Part shown: piece after piece, positions 1-6,723 of the stretch
Layout of the letters: the number at the start of each line of letters is the position of its first letter
Position numbering within the stretch: the stretch's first letter is position 1
Source: an uncultured Muribaculaceae bacterium
GTDB taxonomy: Bacteria > Bacteroidota > Bacteroidia > Bacteroidales > Muribaculaceae
Length of the DNA stretch: 64,000 nt
Reading direction: 5' to 3'
Assembly (NCBI GenBank): GCA_910578095.1
Contig: CAJTOZ010000005.1
Location: 1-64,000 of the forward strand
Notes under the pieces: generated by a model
What the model was told of the DNA's origin: nothing
Databases searched by the model: none
The model's input: the letters and a program-made list of their open reading frames with translations, nothing else
Translations under genes and position numbers: made by a program

Positions 1-159
1 CGGGGTGCCGGCGGCCACGCGCATGCCCGGGCATGTTTCGGCGAGGGCTGTGGCGCGTGCCGCGGTGCGGTTGTACACCGCCACGTTGTGGCCGGCATTG
101 TGGAGCGCACGCGCTATGGGGGCTCCCATGTGGCCGGTGCCTATGACTGCTATGTTCAT
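1..159 (-). CDS. NAD(P)-binding Rossmann reductase, 3' end cut off by window (ProC-like candidate)
   Basis: Only the first 53 or so codons are inside the window; the gene runs off the left edge. The protein begins MNIAVIGTGHMGAPIARAL, a beta-alpha-beta dinucleotide fold with the GxGxMG loop, followed by a basic VYNRT stretch that would favour NADP. This start is shared by pyrroline-5-carboxylate reductase and by the 3-hydroxyisobutyrate/6-phosphogluconate dehydrogenase families, so I leave it unnamed. The ATG at 157-159 is preferred. An in-frame ATG at 175-177 would add six residues and lie 7 bp after the stop of the upstream patatin gene, so it may be the last gene of the same minus-strand operon. 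Confidence 0.7.
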   Translation of the reverse strand, partial: MNIAVIGTGHMGAPIARALHNAGHNVAVYNRTAARATALAETCPGMRVAAGTP

Positions 160-184
160 GTGCTGGATCTTGTTCATTGGTGAG

Positions 185-2482
185 TTACAGTTGGAGAAAC
201 CGCGGTGCGGTGAGGTATATGCCGAACGACAATCCTACGTTCCATCCGGCGGTGTAGCCGGTGGAGTAGTTGCACCATCCGGTGATGGCTGCGAAGGGAA
301 GTTTGTAGACGATGGCCGCCTCGCCGAAAAATTCGGGGTCGCGCAGCCACCGGCCGTAGTAGGCTTCGTAGCTGTCGGGGCGTTCGCATATCTTGCGCAG
401 GGGTAGGAATCCGTATAGCCCCACGCGTGCGCTGAGGGCGTCGCTGTAGCGGTAGACCGGCACAATGCCGGCACCTACGAAGCTATTGGCGCGGAACGAT
501 GCGCGGAAGGCATTGGCGGCCGAGGGGGTGGGCTCGTAAACGGGGGCTGCCGTGATGGCGGCGTTGTAGTTGGCAGCGAGGCTACGTGTCGACAGCATGG
601 CGTGCCCTTCGAGGCCGAGGCTGAAGTGGCGCGAGGGTGCCAGGTAGGAACGCACCTTGGCCTCGGCCTGCAGCCATAGCGGCGAGCTCTTCTCGGCGCT
701 GTTGCCGGTGATGGCCGAGCGGTGGGCCATGGAGCCGCCCGCAGCCATGACCTGCGCGCACACCGAGGTGCCCTCGGTGGGATAGTTGGGGGTGTTGAGC
801 GTGGAGCGGCTGTAGCCGGCGCCGGCCTGCCACAGCACGTAGGAGGCGCGGTCGCGCCCGAAGGCATAGTTGCCTATGGAGTTGTCGCGGTAGAAGTAGT
901 CGATGAGGTTGGCCACGCCGCCGAAAAAGCCGACGGCGCCGGAGCGTCCGGCGGCCATGCTGAGCTTGAGGCGTCCGAAATATTCTTTTTCAATCACATA
1001 GACCGGCAGGCGGTTGTCGAAAAACGCGGCTGCCGATTCGTAGTATTTGCGGCGCGATGCCACGCCCTCCACTCCTATGGCCATCGGGAGGCGTGTGGGG
1101 GTGTAGATGCGTCCGTCGAACGCTGCGGCCATGTAGCTCTGGCCCACCCATGCCTGCGCCCCGGCTTCCATGCTGTGGAAGCTCAGCGACGAGATGTGGC
1201 CCGAGAGATACAGATAGCTGTTGGTGGACGATGTGAGGTGGCCGCCCACGGAGGCCTGCATGTCGTTCCGCAGCCATGCCCGCGCGCCGAGCCTGAAGAA
1301 GCGGGCGGAGTCGGGGCGTGTGGCCGAGAGGCGCATGTCGCGTATGCGGCCGGTGGAGATGGCGCGGTAGTAGGCCTCGCGCGCTTTCTCCACGCCGAAA
1401 GTGTCGGCTTCCCGGGCGCCTTGTCCCTGACCGAAGAGGTGGGCCATGTAGCGGTTTTGCTGTGGAGTGCCGCCCTCCACTCCCACGCTGTCGAAGCGCA
1501 GGTATGGCACGCGTGCGCGGAACTGCTCGCGGCGCATGTCGCGTGCGCAGGCCGGTGTGCGGGCTGTGATGCGTGCGCGGATGCTGTCCATGTGCTGCAT
1601 GGCGTAGTCGTAGCCTATGCGGGCTATCTCCTCGGCTTTCGGGAAGTCGAGGAGGCCGAAACGGTCGAGATGCAACCGCAGGCGCACAATCTCCTCCTCG
1701 GGCACGCCGGATGGTTCGGGCGCGCAGATGAGATTCTCGAGCTGGGCCATGATGGATGTCTGGGGGCCGCTCTCGGAGGAGGATACGTCCACGCCTATCA
1801 TGATGTCCGGGGCGAAGTCGGTGCGCATCACGTCGAGAGGAAAATTGTCGTACAGACCACCGTCGTATAGCAGCCGCCCGTCCACTTCGGTGGGCTGAAA
1901 CACTCCCGGGAAGCTCATCGACGCGCGCACCGATGTGCCGAGGTCGCCGTGGCCGAGCACCACCTTGCTCTTCACCGCGGGGTCGGAGGCCACGCAGCGG
2001 AAAGGCACCATAAGGCGGTCGAAATCGGCTCCGCAGGCGGCGGTGTAGGGAGCGAACAGGCGCATGAACTCGAAGTTCATGGGCAACGGCGATATCAGGC
2101 TTGCCGGCACGGCGTCGGTGGTGTCGCGGCGGCCTATGTTGAAGCTGAACATGGCCGGCGAGGGCTGCGGGGCGCTGAAGTAGTAGGAGAGCGCCGGGTC
2201 GATGGTGCCCGTGCTCCAGTAGCCGAAATCGCGGGAGGTGACGAGCGACATCATCTCATCGGGAGTGTGGCCCATGGCATAGAGCGATCCCACGATGGCG
2301 CCCATGGATGTGCCGGCCACGAAATCCACCGGAATGTCGTTTTCCTCCAGGGCGCGTATCACGCCTATGTGGGCTATTCCCTTGGCGCCGCCTCCGCTGA
2401 GCACAAGGCCCACGCTCTGCCGCGCGACCCCGGGGAGTGCCGCCAACGCAACGGTGCAGGCAAGAAGCAGCCGGCGCATCAT
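185..2482 (-). CDS. patatin-like phospholipase with C-terminal outer-membrane beta-barrel
   Basis: The 765-residue protein has an N-terminal signal peptide, then a patatin domain: glycine-rich oxyanion loop GGGAKG at residues 30-35, nucleophile elbow GTSMG with Ser59, and the catalytic Asp in DGG at 207-209. The remaining 450 or so residues are rich in alternating aromatic and polar positions, as in a POTRA plus 16-strand barrel of the BamA/Omp85 type, so this resembles type Vd (PlpD-like) patatin proteins. It is expected to hydrolyse acyl esters at or outside the outer membrane; the substrate is unknown. Its ATG overlaps the serB stop as ATGA, so the two are translationally coupled. The same reading frame is open further upstream through serB, but the signal peptide after 2482 fixes the start. 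Confidence 0.9.
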   Translation of the reverse strand: MMRRLLLACTVALAALPGVARQSVGLVLSGGGAKGIAHIGVIRALEENDIPVDFVAGTSMGAIVGSLYAMGHTPDEMMSLVTSRDFGYWSTGTIDPALSYYFSAPQPSPAMFSFNIGRRDTTDAVPASLISPLPMNFEFMRLFAPYTAACGADFDRLMVPFRCVASDPAVKSKVVLGHGDLGTSVRASMSFPGVFQPTEVDGRLLYDGGLYDNFPLDVMRTDFAPDIMIGVDVSSSESGPQTSIMAQLENLICAPEPSGVPEEEIVRLRLHLDRFGLLDFPKAEEIARIGYDYAMQHMDSIRARITARTPACARDMRREQFRARVPYLRFDSVGVEGGTPQQNRYMAHLFGQGQGAREADTFGVEKAREAYYRAISTGRIRDMRLSATRPDSARFFRLGARAWLRNDMQASVGGHLTSSTNSYLYLSGHISSLSFHSMEAGAQAWVGQSYMAAAFDGRIYTPTRLPMAIGVEGVASRRKYYESAAAFFDNRLPVYVIEKEYFGRLKLSMAAGRSGAVGFFGGVANLIDYFYRDNSIGNYAFGRDRASYVLWQAGAGYSRSTLNTPNYPTEGTSVCAQVMAAGGSMAHRSAITGNSAEKSSPLWLQAEAKVRSYLAPSRHFSLGLEGHAMLSTRSLAANYNAAITAAPVYEPTPSAANAFRASFRANSFVGAGIVPVYRYSDALSARVGLYGFLPLRKICERPDSYEAYYGRWLRDPEFFGEAAIVYKLPFAAITGWCNYSTGYTAGWNVGLSFGIYLTAPRFLQL

Positions 2483-3699
2483 TGTGCCGAAATGAAGGAA
2501 TCCTTGAAGCCGAGGAAGTAGAGCACGCCGTCGAGGCCGATGGTGGATATGCTCTGCTTGGCTGTCTGCTTCACCTTGGGCTTGGCGTGGAATGCGATGC
2601 CCAGGCCTGCGGTGGCCAGCATGGGCAGGTCGTTGGCGCCATCGCCCACAGCGATGGTCTGCGCTATGTCGATGTTTTCCACCTGGGCTATGATGCGCAG
2701 CAGCTCGGCCTTGCGCTTGCCGTCGACGATGTCGCCCACGTAGCGGCCGGTGAGCTTGCCGTCCACAATCTCGAGTTCGTTGGCGTACACGTAGTCGAAG
2801 CCGAATTTTTGTTTGAGATAATTGCCGAAGTAGGTGAATCCGCCGGAGAGGATGGCTGTCTTGTAGCCTGTGCGTTTCAGCACTTCCATCATGCGCCCTA
2901 CACCTTCTGTGATGGGCAGGTTCTCGGCAATATCGCGCATCACGCTCTCGTCGAGGCCTTTCAGCAATGCCACGCGCTCGCGGAAACTCTCGCAGAAGTC
3001 GATCTCGCCTCGCATGGCGCGCTCGGTGATGGCCTTTACCTTGTCGCCCACGCCGGCGCGCATGGCCAGTTCGTCGATCACCTCGGTCTCTATCAGCGTG
3101 GAGTCCATGTCGAAGCACACCAGGCGGCGGCATCGGCGGAACAGGTTGTCCTGCTGCAGGGAAATGTCGAATTCGTTTTCGGCCGAGATCTGCATGAAGC
3201 GTTTCTGCATCGCTGCCACATCGCGTGGATTGCCGCGCACGGAGAATTCCACGCAGCTCTTCGACTGCGGCTCGGCGTCGTCGCTCAGGGGCATGCGTCC
3301 CGTGAGGCGCTGTATGGCATCGATGTTGAGCCCCTGCTCGGCTATCTCTGCCGATACGAGCGCTATGTGGCGCGCGCTCAGCCGGCGCCCGAGGGTGGTT
3401 ATGATCCAGCGGTTTTTGCCTTGGCGGGCCACCCAGTCCTCGTACTCGGGCACGGTGATGGGCGTGAAGCGCACCTTCACGTTCAGCTCGTAGGCCTTGA
3501 AGAGCAGGTCCTTCATGATGTCGCCTGAGGAGTGGCTGTCGGTGCGTATGAGTATGCCCAGCGACAGGTAGTGGTGTATGTCGGCTTGGCCGATGTCGAG
3601 GATACGGGCGTCGTACTTGGCAAGAATCTCGGTGAGGGCGGAGGTCACGCCCGGGCGGTCGGAGCCGGAGATGTTGATTAGGATCAGTTCAAAGTCCAT
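2479..3699 (-). CDS. serB: phosphoserine phosphatase SerB
   Basis: It dephosphorylates L-3-phosphoserine, the last step of serine biosynthesis, in the cytoplasm. The 406-residue protein has two N-terminal ACT-type regulatory regions (residues 1-170), then a HAD phosphatase domain with motif I DMDST at 197-201 (Asp197 nucleophile, Asp199 acid/base), motif II in SGGFTYFG and motif IV VGDGANDLPML. The long ACT-HAD form is common in Bacteroidales. It is the promoter-proximal gene of a pair with the patatin protein (4-bp overlap). Transcription probably starts at the promoter around 3748-3779, which puts a perfect stem-loop at the 5' end of the mRNA. Confidence 0.96.
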   Translation of the reverse strand: MDFELILINISGSDRPGVTSALTEILAKYDARILDIGQADIHHYLSLGILIRTDSHSSGDIMKDLLFKAYELNVKVRFTPITVPEYEDWVARQGKNRWIITTLGRRLSARHIALVSAEIAEQGLNIDAIQRLTGRMPLSDDAEPQSKSCVEFSVRGNPRDVAAMQKRFMQISAENEFDISLQQDNLFRRCRRLVCFDMDSTLIETEVIDELAMRAGVGDKVKAITERAMRGEIDFCESFRERVALLKGLDESVMRDIAENLPITEGVGRMMEVLKRTGYKTAILSGGFTYFGNYLKQKFGFDYVYANELEIVDGKLTGRYVGDIVDGKRKAELLRIIAQVENIDIAQTIAVGDGANDLPMLATAGLGIAFHAKPKVKQTAKQSISTIGLDGVLYFLGFKDSFISAQ

Positions 3700-3718
3700 T
3701 GATGTGTCTGCGATGAAA

Positions 3719-3746
3719 CTTGCGCGGCGTGTATTCGCCGCGCAAG
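3719..3746 (-). promoter_or_regulatory. 5' stem-loop in serB leader
   Basis: Perfect 11-bp GC-rich inverted repeat (cttgcgcggcg / cgccgcgcaag) with a 6-nt loop, 20 nt upstream of the serB ATG. No T-tract follows in either direction, so it is unlikely to be an intrinsic terminator. The adjoining promoter would start transcription at or within the first arm, so the mRNA would begin with this hairpin. Confidence 0.6.
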
Positions 3747-3747
3747 T

Positions 3748-3779
3748 GCAAAGTAAACACTTTTTTCGTTAAAGTGCAA
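3748..3779 (-). promoter_or_regulatory. serB promoter (Bacteroidetes sigma-ABfr type)
   Basis: On the minus strand the -7 box reads TTACTTTGC (3748-3756; one mismatch to TAnnTTTG) and a TTG -33 element lies at 3777-3779, with 20 nt between them. Confidence 0.55.
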
Positions 3780-3789
3780 CACGCTGCCG

Positions 3790-4062
3790 TCAGAAATCGA
3801 AGGTCTCGTAGGTCAGTGTGGCTATTCGCTCCACTTCGTCCTTGAGCTCGCGCGTGGCTGCGGCGTGGCTCTCGAAGGCGTGTCGGTCGGCGAATGTGGC
3901 GCTGACGATGTGCCGGTCGTCGTAGATTATGCTGTGATAGGCGTTGTAGTCGATGGTGCCTTTTTCCCGCAGGCTTGTCTCGCACAGGCGTGTGAGCAGG
4001 TCGTGAAGGCGTTCGTGGTCGCTGCTGTCGCGCAGCTGTATGCTTGAATTGAGTCGTACCAT
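3790..4062 (-). CDS. small antibiotic-biosynthesis-monooxygenase (ABM) fold protein, YgiN-like
   Basis: The 90-residue protein begins MVRLNSSIQLRDSS and has the ferredoxin-like ABM dimer pattern: short length, a central helix region around DHERLHDLLTRLCETS, then strands with IDYNAYHSIIYDD, HIVSATFAD and a final ATLTYETFDF. Members of this family act as small quinol or heme monooxygenases or have no known substrate, so only the fold is called. It stands between glycerate kinase and serB on the same strand, with gaps of about 55 and 90 bp. The ATG at 4060-4062 is the only good start. Confidence 0.7.
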   Translation of the reverse strand: MVRLNSSIQLRDSSDHERLHDLLTRLCETSLREKGTIDYNAYHSIIYDDRHIVSATFADRHAFESHAAATRELKDEVERIATLTYETFDF

Positions 4063-4117
4063 GATGTTAGGTTTTTTGTGTTTACTGATAGTACAACCCT
4101 TCGGCGTGGACTAAAGT

Positions 4118-5104
4118 TCACAGGCTGCGCGCAAGGGCCCGGACGATGCGTCGCGTGGCCTCGGCGGCAGTGGCGGGCACGGCTTCTTCCGGAGCGGAGC
4201 ACGCCAGAGTGGGGAAGGGATGGCTGCCGCACACCTTGCCGCCGATAGCGAGCACAGGCACCCCTGCGGCGCGGGCGCGGCGCACCACCGCGTCAACCAC
4301 TTTGCCGCCGCCTGTCTGACCGTCGATACACCCTTCGCCGGTGACCACCAGACGCGCCTTGCCGAATGGCAGCGCATAGCGGTCGAGAATAAAATCGGCA
4401 CCGGAATGGAAATCGGCGCCCAGCACCGACGCCAGGGCAAAACCTATGCCGCCGCCGGCGCCGTCCACCGCAGAGGTCCGCCGGCTTGCTATGCGCTGCC
4501 AGTGGGCCAGCGAGTGCTCAAGTTCGGGAAGGGCACTGGCGGAAAAACCTTTTTGCCGGGCAAAATCCAGCGCCGACAGTGCGCCGGGCTCAGGAACTAA
4601 TGCGGCCCTCACATCGCTCAGTGCCGTGATCGTGCCGGGAGAAACGCAAATGCCGGAAAAATCCACCCTCGCAAGCCGTGGAAGCAGTTGCGGGCACAGC
4701 GGCAATGTGATCTCATGGCCGCAGGCATCGAATGCCCTCATGCCCAGCGCCTGCAGCATGCCGGCGCCTCCATCGCAGCACGCCGTACCTCCGATGGCCG
4801 CGTACACCGTGCCGCCTCTTTCGGCAGCTTCCCGCAGAGCGAGGCCGAGAGCAAAACTGGAGCGCTCCTGCGGGGGTGTGTCTCCGAAGCATTGCGGCCC
4901 CACGCAGCGATGGCTTTCCACCACACTTCCGGTGCCACGGAGCATTGGTTCAAGCACCTCGGCTGTGCCGTCGCCTCCATCGGCCATCGGGCACAGCATC
5001 ATGGGCTCATCGGCTCCGGCGGCCCTGAGGCCGCCGGCAATGGCCCGCGCTGCCTGGATGGCGCTCAGCGTGCCTTTGAATTTGTCGGGGGCGATAATTA
5101 TCAT
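4118..5104 (-). CDS. glycerate kinase (GarK/GlxK family)
   Basis: It is predicted to phosphorylate D-glycerate with ATP in the cytoplasm. The protein starts MIIIAPDKFKGTLSA, the hallmark of the type I glycerate kinase family, and carries CPMADGGDGT and the VTGEGCIDGQT signature. At 328 residues it is about 50 shorter than the usual 380, with the shortfall near the C-terminus after the LAIGGK segment; the core motifs are intact. The start at 5104 was chosen because the family begins at this motif; a longer reading frame upstream adds non-family residues. A TAATTTTG -7 box lies at 5123-5130, and the gene is divergent from the nucleotidase gene. Confidence 0.88.
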   Translation of the reverse strand: MIIIAPDKFKGTLSAIQAARAIAGGLRAAGADEPMMLCPMADGGDGTAEVLEPMLRGTGSVVESHRCVGPQCFGDTPPQERSSFALGLALREAAERGGTVYAAIGGTACCDGGAGMLQALGMRAFDACGHEITLPLCPQLLPRLARVDFSGICVSPGTITALSDVRAALVPEPGALSALDFARQKGFSASALPELEHSLAHWQRIASRRTSAVDGAGGGIGFALASVLGADFHSGADFILDRYALPFGKARLVVTGEGCIDGQTGGGKVVDAVVRRARAAGVPVLAIGGKVCGSHPFPTLACSAPEEAVPATAAEATRRIVRALARSL

Positions 5105-5122
5105 GAGTTGATGTCTGCGGCA

Positions 5123-5130
5123 CAAAATTA
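5123..5130 (-). promoter_or_regulatory. -7 box for glycerate kinase gene
   Basis: The minus strand reads TAATTTTG, an exact match to TAnnTTTG, about 18 nt upstream of the ATG at 5104. No clear TTG was found at the expected -33 position. Confidence 0.45.
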
Positions 5131-5175
5131 TAAAATTTTCGCAATCGTGGGCTATGAAATGTGCGAAAAATGCCG

Positions 5176-5184
5176 TAACTTCGC
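5176..5184 (+). promoter_or_regulatory. possible -7 box for nucleotidase operon
   Basis: TAACTTCGC has one mismatch to the TAnnTTTGC pattern used elsewhere in this window and lies 24 nt before the ATG at 5209. No -33 element is obvious, so this is tentative. Confidence 0.35.
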
Positions 5185-5208
5185 ATAACCAAATACCATC
5201 ATCCAATC

Positions 5209-6723
5209 ATGAGACTTTCAGCCAAACTGCTCGTAATGGGCGCTCTCGCATCGGCGGCGATCATGCCTGCCGCAGCCGAAAAATTAGTAATGCTCCACAC
5301 CAACGACACGCATTCGCAGATCGATCCCTTCGATGAGGACAACCTCGGCGGCGTGCTGCGCCGCAAGGTGGTGATCGACAGTGTGCGCGCCGCCGAGCCC
5401 AACGTGCTCCTCATAGATGCGGGCGATGCCGTGCAGGGCAGCCTGTTCTTCACGCTTTTCGGCGGCGAGGTGGAGGAACGCATGCTCAACGCCCTTGGCT
5501 ATGATATCCGCATACTCGGCAACCATGAGTTTGACAACGGAATCGACAGCATTGGCCATTGGATGAAAATGTCCGATGCGGAGCTTATAAGCACCAACTA
5601 CGACATGCGCGGCACGCGCACTATCGGCAAGCTGTTCAAGCCTTACACCATCAAGGAAGTGGACGGCCGCCGCATCGGTTTCATAGGCATCAACCGCGAC
5701 CCCGAGGGGCTTGCGCGCGTAGGCACCTACGACGGTGTGGTGTACCACGACGCCATCGAGGCTGCCAATGCTGCCGCGTGGTGGCTGAAAAATGTCGAGC
5801 ATTGCGATGCCGTGGTGGCCGTCACACATATCGGTTATAAAGTGTCCGACAATATTGATGATGTCACGCTCGCTAAAAGTTCCCGCGACATTGATGTGAT
5901 AATCGGTGGCCACAGCCACACCACCATCGATCCCGCCACGGAGAAAGGCCGTGAGATGGGCCATGTGGTAAATGCCGTGGGCGATACCGTGCTCATAGCG
6001 CAGACCGGCAAAGGCGCGCGCAATCTCGGCGTGGTGGAGATAGATCTTGAAACACTGAAGCCCTCGTCGCGCTATATCTCTGTGGACAAGCGTCTCGACG
6101 CTCGCACCAATGCCGATGTGGCAGCCGTGCTCGACAGTTTCCGCGCGGGTGTGGACTCGCTCAACGCCGTGCGTGTGGCCACCTCGGCAGTGCCTCTGGA
6201 GCAGGGTAGCCCCGAATTGCTCAACTATGTCACCGACTTTGTTCTTGAGCGCGGCCGCGAGCTCGCTCCCGATGTCGACCTTGCCATAATGAACCGAGGA
6301 GGCCTGCGCCGCTCGCTTCCCAAGGGCGATATCTCCGAAGGCCACATCATCATGATGATGCCTTTCTACAACTATATCGATGTGATTGAGATCAAAGGTT
6401 CCGACCTGATGGATGCATTCGATGTGACGGCTGCATTCGGTGGTCAGGGCGTGAGCTCCAATGTGCGCGCCACCGTGAACCCGACAACAAAGAAGGCCTC
6501 CGATGTGACTATCGACGGCAAACCTCTCGACCCCGACCGCGTGTACCGCCTGGCCACCATCGACTATCTGAGCGCCGGCGGCGACTACATGAAGCCTTTC
6601 ACCCGCGGTACCAAGGTGGCACAGAGCCCCAATGTGATCTACGATGATCTCATGGACTATATGCGCCGCTCCAATAAGAAAATCAATCCCTCCGGCGAAC
6701 GCCGTGTGAAAGTAGTGAAATGA
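5209..6723 (+). CDS. periplasmic bifunctional metallophosphatase/5'-nucleotidase (UshA/YfkN family)
   Basis: It is predicted to hydrolyse extracellular nucleotides or related phosphomonoesters. The 504-residue protein has a signal peptide (about residues 1-23), an N-terminal calcineurin-type metallophosphatase domain with NDTH at 32-35, DAGDAVQG, GNHEFDNG and a GGHSH metal site, and a C-terminal 5_nucleotid_C domain with MNRGGLR and a YNYIDVIE strand and FGGQGVSSN binding loop. It is first in a two-gene operon; the next gene starts within its stop codon (ATGA). Confidence 0.93.
   Translation: MRLSAKLLVMGALASAAIMPAAAEKLVMLHTNDTHSQIDPFDEDNLGGVLRRKVVIDSVRAAEPNVLLIDAGDAVQGSLFFTLFGGEVEERMLNALGYDIRILGNHEFDNGIDSIGHWMKMSDAELISTNYDMRGTRTIGKLFKPYTIKEVDGRRIGFIGINRDPEGLARVGTYDGVVYHDAIEAANAAAWWLKNVEHCDAVVAVTHIGYKVSDNIDDVTLAKSSRDIDVIIGGHSHTTIDPATEKGREMGHVVNAVGDTVLIAQTGKGARNLGVVEIDLETLKPSSRYISVDKRLDARTNADVAAVLDSFRAGVDSLNAVRVATSAVPLEQGSPELLNYVTDFVLERGRELAPDVDLAIMNRGGLRRSLPKGDISEGHIIMMMPFYNYIDVIEIKGSDLMDAFDVTAAFGGQGVSSNVRATVNPTTKKASDVTIDGKPLDPDRVYRLATIDYLSAGGDYMKPFTRGTKVAQSPNVIYDDLMDYMRRSNKKINPSGERRVKVVK

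Noticed and set aside
722..1870. Long plus-strand frame of 382 codons antisense to the patatin gene
   Set aside because: It is a high-GC shadow frame with no domain, opposite a gene with complete catalytic motifs.
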